Source of the DNA: Rhizobacter sp.
GTDB taxonomy: Bacteria; Pseudomonadota; Gammaproteobacteria; Burkholderiales; Burkholderiaceae_C
Assembly: GCA_025351675.1 (NCBI GenBank)
Contig: JANXVK010000592.1
Location: 1-5,853 of the forward strand
Direction of reading: 5' to 3'
DNA: 5,853 nt
How positions within the stretch are numbered: position 1 is the first letter of the stretch; each line of letters begins with the position of its first letter. Of the stretch, positions 1 through 5,853 are shown piece after piece. Under the pieces are notes generated by a model. It was not told where the DNA came from, made no database searches, and saw nothing but the letters and a program-made list of their open reading frames with translations. A program made the position numbers and the translations under genes.

Positions 1-111
1 CCCGCCGCCGCGGCGCTGCCGCTGTTGATCGCGCTGGCGCAGCGCGACGCGACGCACAGCGTCGTGCTCGACTACCTCGACAGGATGCGCCTGCAGGTCG
101 AGATCCTGTGA
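1..111 (+). CDS. 3' end of an unidentified gene upstream of the dehydratase
   Basis: The first frame is open from the window edge to a TGA at 109-111 and gives only the last 36 residues of a protein. These begin with an alanine-rich helix-like stretch and end in DYLDRMRLQVEIL. The TGA overlaps the GTG start of the next gene (GTGA at 108-111), so it is the preceding member of the same operon. In clusters with this dehydratase/reductase pair the neighbouring gene is often a ketosynthase or a ketosynthase-like chain-length-factor protein. The tail lacks the usual ketosynthase C-terminal glycine/asparagine-rich loop, so a chain-length-factor-like protein is possible but unproven. The fragment is too short for a functional call. 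Confidence 0.6.
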   Translation, partial: PAAAALPLLIALAQRDATHSVVLDYLDRMRLQVEIL

Positions 112-590
112 GCGCGACCGCTCTTGGGTCGGTTCTCACGCTCGACCGCGCAGGCATCGCTGCGCTGATCCCGCACAGCGGCACGATGTGTCTGCTCGCG
201 CGGCTGGTTGCGTGGGACATGCATCACATCGTCTGCGCCGCCACCAACCACCGCGACGCCGACCACCCGCTGCGCACGCGCCGCGGCCTGCTCGCGCCGG
301 CGGCGATCGAGTACGCAGCGCAGGCGATGGCGTTGCACGGCGCGCTGATCGGTCAAGCGACGGGCGCGCCCGCGACACCGGGCTACCTCGCGAGCGCGCG
401 TGGCGTTCAGCTGAGTGTGCTGCGGCTCGACGACTTGCCCATCGTCGCGCCTGACGAATTGCGCATCGAGGCGACCCGCCAGGCCGGCGACGCGCGCCAG
501 ATCCTCTATGCCTTCACCGTCCACCACGCCGATCGCCTGCTCGCCGAAGGGCGCGCGGCAGTCGTGCTGAACACGCCGCTCGCCGCATGA
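108..590 (+). CDS. Hotdog-fold 3-hydroxyacyl-ACP dehydratase-like protein (FabA-like, ApeP type)
   Basis: A 160-residue protein of about the size of FabA/FabZ-type hotdog dehydratases, which remove water from 3-hydroxyacyl-ACP to give trans-2-enoyl-ACP in the cytoplasm. The family is recognised from IPHSGTMCLL (residues 21-30), the HRDADHPLR segment (48-56) and AAIEYAAQAMALHGAL (65-80). Glu68 and Gln72 match the conserved E-x3-Q of FabZ/FabA, and His48 or His53 is the likely catalytic histidine. This pattern is typical of the subfamily in aryl-polyene clusters rather than housekeeping FabZ. The GTG start at 108 is chosen because it overlaps the upstream stop as GTGA, and the next ATG (186-188) would remove the conserved IPHSG motif. 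The gene overlaps the downstream reductase by 4 nt, so translation is probably coupled. The fold is secure; the exact substrate (aryl polyene or another specialised acyl chain) is inference. Confidence 0.85.
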   Translation: MSATALGSVLTLDRAGIAALIPHSGTMCLLARLVAWDMHHIVCAATNHRDADHPLRTRRGLLAPAAIEYAAQAMALHGALIGQATGAPATPGYLASARGVQLSVLRLDDLPIVAPDELRIEATRQAGDARQILYAFTVHHADRLLAEGRAAVVLNTPLAA

Positions 591-1321
591 ACGACAAGAC
601 ACCCAAGCGCGCCCTTGTGACCGGCGCCAGCGGCGGCCTCGGCAGCGCGATCGCGCTGCGCCTCGCACGCGACGGCCTGCATGTGATCGTGCACGCCAAC
701 AGCCGGCTCGAAGCGGCCACGGCGCTCGCCGCCGAGATCGCCGCCGCCGGCGGCAGCGCCGAAGCTGTCGCGTTCGACGTCACCGACCGCGCGGCCACGC
801 ACGCCGCCTGCGCGAAGCTGCTCGAAGCCGGGCCGATCCAGGTCATCGTCAACAACGCCGGAACGCACGACGACGCCGCGTTTCCGGCGCTGCGCCAAGC
901 GCAGTGGCACGACGTGATGGCCGTCTCGGTCGACGGCTTCTTCAACGTCACACAGCCGCTGACGATGCCGATGATCCGCACGCGCTGGGGCCGCGTGATC
1001 AACATCTCTTCGGTCGCCGCGCTGACCGGCAACCGCGGGCAGGTCAACTACGCCGCCGCGAAAGGCGCGCTGAACAGCGCGACCAAAGCGCTCTCGCTCG
1101 AACTGGCGAGCCGCGGCATCACCGTCAATGCGGTTGCGCCGGGCATCATCGAGTCGGGCATGGCCGAGGGCAGCTTCGACAAGGCGATGATCGAGCGCAT
1201 CGTGCCGGCTAAGCGCACCGGCCGAGCCGACGAGGTGGCCGCGCTGGTCGCGTTTCTCGCGTCGGATGACGCGGGCTACATCAGCGGGCAGGTGATCTCG
1301 ATCAACGGCGGGATGGCGTGA
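587..1321 (+). CDS. fabG: 3-ketoacyl-ACP reductase, FabG-type short-chain dehydrogenase (ApeQ-like)
   Basis: A 244-residue classical short-chain dehydrogenase/reductase of FabG length, expected to reduce 3-ketoacyl-ACP to 3-hydroxyacyl-ACP with NAD(P)H. The Rossmann glycine motif TGASGGLG lies at residues 12-19, the NNAG motif at 89-92, the catalytic serine at 142, YAAAK with Tyr155 and Lys159 at 155-159, the APGIIESGM loop after the active site, and the ISINGGMA C-terminus is typical of FabG proteins. Asn38/Ser39/Arg40 after beta-strand 2 suggest NADPH preference, an inference. The asparagine of the usual Asn-Ser-Tyr-Lys tetrad, 28 residues before Ser142, is Ser114 here. ATG at 587 overlaps the dehydratase stop as ATGA with no clear Shine-Dalgarno sequence, which implies coupling. 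It is the last gene of the operon: 9 bp later the stop of a convergent gene begins. A housekeeping role is less likely, because the partner is not the usual fabD/acpP set. Confidence 0.9.
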   Translation: MNDKTPKRALVTGASGGLGSAIALRLARDGLHVIVHANSRLEAATALAAEIAAAGGSAEAVAFDVTDRAATHAACAKLLEAGPIQVIVNNAGTHDDAAFPALRQAQWHDVMAVSVDGFFNVTQPLTMPMIRTRWGRVINISSVAALTGNRGQVNYAAAKGALNSATKALSLELASRGITVNAVAPGIIESGMAEGSFDKAMIERIVPAKRTGRADEVAALVAFLASDDAGYISGQVISINGGMA

Positions 1322-1328
1322 GCCGCCG
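1306..1328. repeat. Short inverted repeat at the convergent gene junction
   Basis: CGGCGG (1306-1311) and CCGCCG (1323-1328) can form a 6-bp stem around an 11-nt loop that contains the fabG stop codon. It lies exactly where the two genes converge. There is no T-tract on either strand, so an intrinsic terminator cannot be claimed; in such GC-rich DNA a stem this short may be chance. Confidence 0.25.
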
Positions 1329-1330
1329 GT

Positions 1331-2662
1331 TCAGTCGCGCATCTCCAGCGCCCGGTTCACGCTCAGCGCCGCCAGTGTGCAGGCCGCGCCCGACAGCAGA
1401 TAGACGCTGACGTAGCCGAGACCGAAGTTCGCCGACAAGCCGAGTGCCACGAGCGGCGCGAACGCGGCGCCGATCAGCCAGGCCAAGTCGGACGTGAGCG
1501 CGGCGCCGGTGTAGCGGTACTTCTCGCCGAAGTTCGAGCTGACCGCGCCGGCCGCCTGGCCGTACGAGAGGCCGAGCAGCACGAAACCGAGCAGGATGAA
1601 GACGTCTTGGCCGAGCGTTCCGCCGCCGAGAAGGGTCGGCGCGAAGCCGCTGAACACCGCGATCATCACCGCTAAGGTGCCGAGCGTGCGGCGCCGTCCG
1701 ATGCGATCGGCGATGTAGCCCGAGGCCACGACACCCCCGGCTGCGAGCACCGCCCCGATCATCTGCACGACCAGGAACTCGCTGATCGATTGCTGCGTGT
1801 ACAGCTTGATCCACGACAGCGGGAACACCGTGATCAGGTGAAACAGCGCGTAGCTCGCGAGCGCGGCGAACGCCCCGATCAGCAAGGTCGATCCCTTCTC
1901 CCGCACGACTTCGCCAACGTCGCTCGGCTCGAGCTCGTAGCCGTCAAGCAGCTGCGCGTACTCAGTGGTCGCAACCAGCCGCAGCCGCGCGAACAGCGCG
2001 ACCACGTTGATCGCGAACGCGACGTAGAAGGTGTAGCGCCAGCCCCAGTCGAAGAAATCGTCGGGCGACAGGTTCGAGTAGAGGAACGCGAACAACCCGC
2101 TCGCCAGGATGAACCCGACCGGCGCGCCGAGCTGGCCCAACGCGGCGTACCAGCCACGCTTGCCCGGCGGGGCGCTCAATGCGAGTAGCGAGGGCAGGCC
2201 GTCCCAGGAGCCGCCGAGCGCGATGCCCTGGCCAATTCGCAGCAGCGAGAGAACCACGATTGCCGCGAACCCCAGACTGTCGTAGCCGGGCAAAAAAGCG
2301 ATGCCGGCAGTCGAGACGCCGAGCAGGAAGAGTGCGATCGTCAGCTTGGCCTCGCGACCGAATCGGCGCTGCAGCTGCATGAACAGGACCGTGCCGACCG
2401 GCCGCGCGATGAACGCGAACGAAAACACGACGAAGGAAAGCAGCGTCGCCTCGAGCCCCTTCTCGAACGGGAAGAACACCGACGGGAACACCAATGCCGA
2501 CGCGATGCCGTAGACGAAGTAGTCGAAGTACTCGGAGGCGCGCCCGATGACCACGCCGATCGCGATCTCGCCCGGCGCGATCTCGCCGTGGTCGGCGCTG
2601 ACCGGACGCGCGTCGCGGGCGAGCGATGGCTCGGCGGTGGGGTCGATGCTGGAGCGGCTCAT
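1331..2662 (-). CDS. MFS transporter, metabolite:H+ symporter-like
   Basis: A 443-residue inner-membrane protein with about 12 hydrophobic segments, a cytoplasmic N-terminus of about 30 residues and a longer loop near residues 230-258 dividing two six-helix halves. Features of the metabolite:H+ symporter branch (ProP, ShiA and citrate-type carriers) are EYFDYFVYG at 44-52, RPVG at 87-90, RIGQGIALGGSWDG at 142-155, the perfect MFS motif A G-x3-DRIGRRR at 315-325, and YTGAALTSDLAW at 384-395. Two signatures are degenerate: the loop 2-3 motif A has Arg99 where Asp is expected, and GGSWDG replaces the common GGEWGG. The substrate cannot be read from the sequence. ATG at 2660-2662 is chosen because it gives a normal MFS N-terminus, although it has no Shine-Dalgarno sequence. 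A GTG at 2801-2803, 8 nt after AGGAG, is an in-frame alternative adding 47 residues. It is divergent from cyoA, so shared regulation is possible. Confidence 0.88.
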   Translation of the reverse strand: MSRSSIDPTAEPSLARDARPVSADHGEIAPGEIAIGVVIGRASEYFDYFVYGIASALVFPSVFFPFEKGLEATLLSFVVFSFAFIARPVGTVLFMQLQRRFGREAKLTIALFLLGVSTAGIAFLPGYDSLGFAAIVVLSLLRIGQGIALGGSWDGLPSLLALSAPPGKRGWYAALGQLGAPVGFILASGLFAFLYSNLSPDDFFDWGWRYTFYVAFAINVVALFARLRLVATTEYAQLLDGYELEPSDVGEVVREKGSTLLIGAFAALASYALFHLITVFPLSWIKLYTQQSISEFLVVQMIGAVLAAGGVVASGYIADRIGRRRTLGTLAVMIAVFSGFAPTLLGGGTLGQDVFILLGFVLLGLSYGQAAGAVSSNFGEKYRYTGAALTSDLAWLIGAAFAPLVALGLSANFGLGYVSVYLLSGAACTLAALSVNRALEMRD

Positions 2663-2683
2663 GGGCGGGTAAAAAGTGGCTGG

Positions 2684-2694
2684 TGTCCGGGACA
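2684..2694. repeat. 11-bp perfect palindrome TGTCCGGGACA, possible operator
   Basis: TGTCC (2684-2688) and GGACA (2690-2694) form a perfect inverted repeat around a single G, 22 bp upstream of the preferred transporter start. The same words recur at 2732-2751. A repressor or activator site is plausible by position. No known regulator is recognised. Confidence 0.35.
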
Positions 2695-2731
2695 GGCCGA
2701 AGCATCGCACCGCCGGCGATTTGCCGCCATG

Positions 2732-2751
2732 GGACAAAACGTCCAATGTCC
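2732..2751. repeat. Second dyad, GGACA-(10 nt)-TGTCC, possible operator
   Basis: GGACA (2732-2736) and TGTCC (2747-2751) are inverted around a 10-nt spacer, and an extra GTCC at 2741-2744 also pairs with GGAC at 2732-2735. The centre (2741.5) is 52.5 bp from the centre of the first palindrome (2689), close to five helical turns. The half-sites point outward-in compared with the first palindrome, so it is not a simple copy. Function is inferred only from location 74 bp before cyoA. Confidence 0.3.
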
Positions 2752-2811
2752 GGCACGCTTCTTTCGCCGTAGATTGCAGTCTCGATGACCGCTCGCTGCT
2801 CACTTCGCACT

Positions 2812-2816
2812 CTCCT
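2812..2816 (-). promoter_or_regulatory. Candidate Shine-Dalgarno AGGAG for an alternative MFS start
   Basis: On the minus strand GGGAGAGGAGA (2821 down to 2811) contains AGGAG at 2816-2812, followed after 8 nt by GTG at 2803-2801. That GTG is in frame with the transporter (47 codons upstream of the ATG at 2662). The match and spacing are better than at any other start in the window. Against it, the added residues do not look like part of an MFS protein, and the tract begins only 3 bp from the cyoA start codon. Confidence 0.3.
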
Positions 2817-2824
2817 CTCCCGGC

Positions 2825-3859
2825 ATGCTTGATCTCAAAAACCTTCGCGCCTCGCTGCTGCTTCCGGCAGTGCTGCTGCTTGCTGGTTGCAATACGGTGC
2901 TGCTGAACGCGCCCGGCGACGTGGCGGCCCAGCAGGGCCGGCTGATCATGGTCTCGACCGTGTTGATGCTGCTGATCATCGTGCCGGTGATCGCATTGAC
3001 CCTCCTGTTCGCATGGCGCTACCGCCAGTCGAACAAGGAGGCGACCTACACGCCCGAATGGGCTCACTCGACCGCGCTCGAACTCGTGATCTGGGCCGCG
3101 CCACTGCTGATCATCATTGCGCTCGGTGCAGTCACGTGGATCAGCACCCACACGCTCGACCCGTACCGCCCGCTGCGCCGCATCGATGCCGAGCGTGTCG
3201 TCTCCGACAACGTCAAACCCCTCGTCGTCGAAGTCGTTGCGCTCGACTGGAAATGGCTGTTCATCTACCCGGAGCTCGGCATCGCGACCGTCAACGAGCT
3301 GGCCGCGCCGATCGACGTGCCGATCTCCTTCAAGATCACCGGCTCGAGCGTGATGAACTCGTTCTTCATCCCGGCGCTGGCCGGCCAGATCTATGCGATG
3401 CCGGGCATGGAGACCAAGCTGCATGGGGTGATGAACAAGGCCGGCGTGTACGACGGCTTCTCGGCCAACTACAGCGGCGCTGGCTTCTCGAACATGCGCT
3501 TCAAGTTCCACGGCATGAGCGGCGCCGACTTCGATCGCTGGGTGCAGAGCGCCAAGGAGAGCGGCAACACGCTCGACCGCCAAGCCTACCTGCAGCTCGA
3601 AAAGCCCAGCGAACGCGACCCGGTGAAGCGCTACGCCAGCGTGGCGCCCGATCTCTACGAACGCATCCTGAACCGCTGCGTCGACACCAACAAGATGTGC
3701 ATGAACCAGGTGATGGCGATCGACGCCGGCGGCCTCGGCTCTGCAGCCGCCTACCAAGTCGCCGCGCTCGACCGCCGCAAATACGTTGAAGCACTCGCCT
3801 GCACGCCAGCCAACCCCGAGGGCCGGCCGGTGCTGCGCGCCGACCCACCGAAGCGATAA
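2825..3859 (+). CDS. cyoA: Cytochrome bo3 ubiquinol oxidase subunit II
   Basis: A 344-residue membrane-anchored lipoprotein, the subunit II of a heme-copper ubiquinol oxidase that transfers quinol electrons to oxygen. A lipoprotein signal ends in LLAGC with Cys22 as the likely lipidation site. Two membrane helices follow (about 40-63 and 85-106), then a periplasmic cupredoxin domain with the subunit II signature ALDWKWLFIYPE (139-150), SVMNSFFIPALAGQIYAMPGM (175-195), and a C-terminal COX-ARM-like region (about 255-325). Where cytochrome c oxidases have the CuA ligands Cys-x3-Cys-x3-His-x2-Met, this protein has YSGAGFSNMRF (216-226) without cysteine, which identifies a quinol oxidase. The C-terminal region has Cys285, Cys292 and Cys326; the first two could form a disulfide. 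ATG at 2825 is chosen because it gives a complete lipoprotein signal, though only a pyrimidine run precedes it. cyoB starts 9 nt after its stop. Confidence 0.96.
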   Translation: MLDLKNLRASLLLPAVLLLAGCNTVLLNAPGDVAAQQGRLIMVSTVLMLLIIVPVIALTLLFAWRYRQSNKEATYTPEWAHSTALELVIWAAPLLIIIALGAVTWISTHTLDPYRPLRRIDAERVVSDNVKPLVVEVVALDWKWLFIYPELGIATVNELAAPIDVPISFKITGSSVMNSFFIPALAGQIYAMPGMETKLHGVMNKAGVYDGFSANYSGAGFSNMRFKFHGMSGADFDRWVQSAKESGNTLDRQAYLQLEKPSERDPVKRYASVAPDLYERILNRCVDTNKMCMNQVMAIDAGGLGSAAAYQVAALDRRKYVEALACTPANPEGRPVLRADPPKR

Positions 3860-3868
3860 CCCGACCCC

Positions 3869-5853
3869 ATGTCTGCTTTGATTCCCGACCCTTCCGCACC
3901 GGCGAGCCTGATCTTCGGCCGCCTCACCTGGAACGCCATTCCGCTGCACGATCCGATCCTGTTCGGCACCTTCGCCGCGGTCGGCCTCGGCGGCGCTGCG
4001 CTGCTGGTGGCGCTGACCTACTACAAGCTGTGGGGCACGCTGTGGCGCGACTGGATCACCAGCATCGATCACAAGAAGATCGGCATCATGTACATCGTGC
4101 TCGGTCTGGTGATGCTGCTGCGCGGCTTCTCGGACGCGATCATGATGCGCGCGCAGCAGGCCTTCGCCTTCGGCGGGGAGGCCGGTTTCTTGCCGCCGCA
4201 CCACTACGACCAGATCTTCACGGCGCACGGCGTGATCATGATCTTCTTCGTCGCGATGCCGCTGGTCACCGGGTTGATGAACTTCGTCGTGCCGCTGCAG
4301 ATCGGCGCGCGCGACGTGTCGTTCCCGTTCCTGAACAACTTCAGCTTCTGGATGACTACCTTCGGCGCGGGCCTGACGATGACCTCGCTGTTCGTCGGTG
4401 AGTTCGCCCGCACCGGCTGGCTCGCGTACCCACCGCTCTCGGGCATCGCGTTCAGCCCCGACGTGGGCGTCGATTACTACATATGGTCGCTGCAGATCGC
4501 GGGGGTCGGCACCTTGCTGTCGGGCGTGAACCTGATCGCGACCATCGTCAAGATGCGGGCACCCGGCATGACGATGATGAAGATGCCGATCTTCGTCTGG
4601 ACCGCCCTGTGCACCAACGTGCTGATCGTTGCCGCGTTTCCGGTCTTGACGGCCGTGCTGGGACTGCTCTCGCTCGATCGCACCGTCGGCACCAACTTCT
4701 TCACGAACGACCTCGGCGGCAACGCGATGATGTACGTGAACCTGATCTGGATCTGGGGTCACCCGGAGGTCTACATCCTGATCCTGCCGGCCTTCGGCAT
4801 CTTCTCGGAAGTGGTCTCCACCTTCTGCAGCAAGCGGCTGTTCGGCTATGCGTCGATGGTCTACGCCACGGTCGTGATCACCATCCTCTCGTACCTGGTG
4901 TGGCTGCACCACTTCTTCACCATGGGGTCGGGCGCCAGCGTCAATTCCTTCTTCGGCATCACGACGATGATCATCTCGATCCCGACGGGCGCGAAGATCT
5001 TCAACTGGCTCTTCACCATGTACCGCGGCCGCATCCGCTACGAAGTGCCGATGCTCTGGACGCTGGGCTTCATGATCACCTTCGTGATCGGCGGGATGAC
5101 GGGCGTGCTGCTGGCCGTGCCACCGGCCGACTTCGTGCTGCACAACAGCCTCTTCCTGATCGCGCACTTCCACAACGTGATCATCGGCGGCGTGCTGTTC
5201 GGGCTCATGGCCGGCATCACCTACTGGTTTCCGAAAGCTTTCGGCTACAAGCTCGATCCGTTCTGGGGCAAGTGCTCGTTCTGGTTCTGGTGCATCGGCT
5301 TTTACTTCGCCTTCATGCCGCTCTATGTGCTGGGCCTGATGGGCGTGACGCGGCGCCTGAGCCACTTCGAAGATCCATCGCTCCAGATCTGGTTCCAGAT
5401 CGCGGCCTTCGGCGCCGTCCTCATCGCGCTCGGCATCGCATCCTTCCTGATCCAGTTGGTGGTGAGCTTCCGCCGCCGTGTGGAATTGCGTGATACCACC
5501 GGCGACCCGTGGGATGGCCGCACGCTGGAATGGTCGACGTCGTCCCCGCCGCCCGCCTACAACTTCGCCTTCACGCCGGTGATCCACGACAGCGATGCCT
5601 GGTACGACATGAAGAACCAGAAGTACGCGCGGCCCGATGCCGGCTTCATCTCGATCCACATGCCCAAGAACACGGCCGCAGGTTTCATCATCGCTGCGCT
5701 GAGTTCGGTCGCCGCCTTCGCGCTGATCTGGCACATGTGGCTCGTGGCCGGCCTCGGCTTTGCCGCGATGATGATTGCGATCATCGTCCACACCTTCAAC
5801 TACAAGCGCGACTTCTACATTCCGGCGGACGAAGTGGTTCGCACCGAAGCCAC
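3869..5853 (+). CDS. cyoB: Cytochrome bo3 ubiquinol oxidase subunit I (3' end beyond window)
   Basis: The first 661 residues are present and the frame is open at the window edge; E. coli CyoB has 663 residues in all, so only the C-terminal tail is missing. This catalytic subunit holds heme b, the heme o3-CuB oxygen site and proton channels. Counted residues run 14 ahead of E. coli CyoB because of a longer N-terminus. His120 and His435 fit the low-spin heme; His298, His347 and His348 bind CuB; His433 binds the high-spin heme. Tyr302 (in GHPEVY) is the His-Tyr cross-link residue, Glu300 and Asp149 belong to the D-channel and Lys376 to the K-channel. Arg85, Asp89, His112 and Gln115 match the ubiquinol site, excluding cytochrome c as donor. 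The conserved [17 protein letters not shown] segment starts at 546. The start at 3869 has no clear Shine-Dalgarno sequence; with a 9-nt gap from cyoA, coupled translation is likely. cyoC and cyoD are expected next. Confidence 0.97.
   Translation, partial: MSALIPDPSAPASLIFGRLTWNAIPLHDPILFGTFAAVGLGGAALLVALTYYKLWGTLWRDWITSIDHKKIGIMYIVLGLVMLLRGFSDAIMMRAQQAFAFGGEAGFLPPHHYDQIFTAHGVIMIFFVAMPLVTGLMNFVVPLQIGARDVSFPFLNNFSFWMTTFGAGLTMTSLFVGEFARTGWLAYPPLSGIAFSPDVGVDYYIWSLQIAGVGTLLSGVNLIATIVKMRAPGMTMMKMPIFVWTALCTNVLIVAAFPVLTAVLGLLSLDRTVGTNFFTNDLGGNAMMYVNLIWIWGHPEVYILILPAFGIFSEVVSTFCSKRLFGYASMVYATVVITILSYLVWLHHFFTMGSGASVNSFFGITTMIISIPTGAKIFNWLFTMYRGRIRYEVPMLWTLGFMITFVIGGMTGVLLAVPPADFVLHNSLFLIAHFHNVIIGGVLFGLMAGITYWFPKAFGYKLDPFWGKCSFWFWCIGFYFAFMPLYVLGLMGVTRRLSHFEDPSLQIWFQIAAFGAVLIALGIASFLIQLVVSFRRRVELRDTTGDPWDGRTLEWSTSSPPPAYNFAFTPVIHDSDAWYDMKNQKYARPDAGFISIHMPKNTAAGFIIAALSSVAAFALIWHMWLVAGLGFAAMMIAIIVHTFNYKRDFYIPADEVVRTEA

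Larger units (their letters stand above)
2663..2824. promoter_or_regulatory. Divergent intergenic region between the MFS gene and cyoA
   Basis: This 162-bp stretch separates the two divergent starts and must hold the cyoA promoter; it also holds the transporter promoter if that gene starts at 2662. I found no convincing -35/-10 pair on either strand. It contains two TGTCC/GGACA dyads (2684-2694 and 2732-2751) and a pyrimidine run CTCTCCTCTCCC just before cyoA, which means cyoA lacks a Shine-Dalgarno sequence. On the minus strand the same run reads as a strong purine-rich ribosome-binding tract. Confidence 0.6.

Noticed and set aside
2714..2726. CGGC-gattt-GCCG as a RegA/RoxR-type redox regulator site upstream of cyoA.
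   Set aside because: The dyad is only 4 bp, matches the published-type consensus imperfectly from memory, and such GC words are common in this DNA.
2721..2749. TTGCCG, 17-bp spacer, CAATGT as a sigma-70 promoter for cyoA.
   Set aside because: The -10 element matches only two of six consensus bases.
1962..2810. A 282-codon minus-strand frame starting with GTG at 2810 right after a purine-rich tract.
   Set aside because: Its translation over the transporter region is arginine-rich shadow sequence with no membrane segments; the tract is better placed for the GTG at 2803 in the transporter frame.
3470..3505. Possible CuA site, which would make subunit II a cytochrome c oxidase subunit.
   Set aside because: Both cysteines and the histidine are absent from the YSGAGFSNM segment, and subunit I carries the ubiquinol-site residues.
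4483..5493. A 336-codon plus-strand open frame inside cyoB.
   Set aside because: It overlaps fully conserved CyoB sequence in another frame and its translation is rich in R, H, D and L without any recognisable domain.
2663..5791. The minus-strand open frame upstream of the transporter as a real 1486-residue protein.
   Set aside because: It is the exact codon-phase antisense of cyoA and cyoB, has the low-complexity charged composition of a shadow translation, and only its last 443 residues resemble a known family.
1..5853. tRNA or rRNA genes, CRISPR arrays, insertion sequences or phage genes.
   Set aside because: Almost all of the sequence is accounted for by ordinary coding genes, and no repeats of the needed size, cloverleaf-like segments or transposase/phage motifs were seen.

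Overview
The window is uniformly GC-rich (by eye about two thirds G+C) and densely packed, with strong preference for G/C-ending codons. The gene content (a FabA-like hotdog dehydratase plus FabG-type reductase pair, a metabolite:proton-symporter-like MFS carrier and a bo3-type quinol oxidase) fits a high-GC proteobacterium. Burkholderiales or a relative is the most likely host; this is inferred from style and gene content, not from a marker gene.

Left part (1-1321, + strand): the 3' end of an unidentified gene, a hotdog-fold 3-hydroxyacyl-ACP dehydratase-like gene and a FabG-family 3-ketoacyl-ACP reductase. The three overlap by 4 nt at each junction (GTGA, ATGA), so they form one translationally coupled operon tail. 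The dehydratase belongs to the subfamily found in aryl-polyene and related specialised fatty-acyl clusters, so these genes are probably the last two of such a cluster extending left of the window. The two enzymes would act in succession in an elongation cycle: reduction of the 3-keto group, then dehydration.

Middle part (1331-2662, - strand): an MFS transporter converging tail-to-tail on the reductase gene with only 9 bp between the stop codons.

Between the transporter and the oxidase (2663-2824) lies a 162-bp divergent regulatory region. It carries two dyads built from TGTCC/GGACA words, with centres about 52 bp apart. A strong minus-strand Shine-Dalgarno-like tract sits at its right edge and makes the transporter start uncertain.

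Right part (2825-5853, + strand): cyoA and the first 661 codons of cyoB, encoding subunits II and I of a cytochrome bo3-type ubiquinol oxidase. CyoA has a lipoprotein signal and lacks the CuA cysteines. CyoB has all six metal-ligand histidines, the cross-link tyrosine, the K- and D-channel residues and the quinol-site residues. cyoC and cyoD are expected to the right of the window.

I see no RNA gene, mobile element, CRISPR array or clearly unprecedented system. The points most worth a second look are the altered reductase tetrad, the altered MFS motif A, the dyads and start ambiguity in the divergent region, and a very long antisense open frame that can mislead gene callers.
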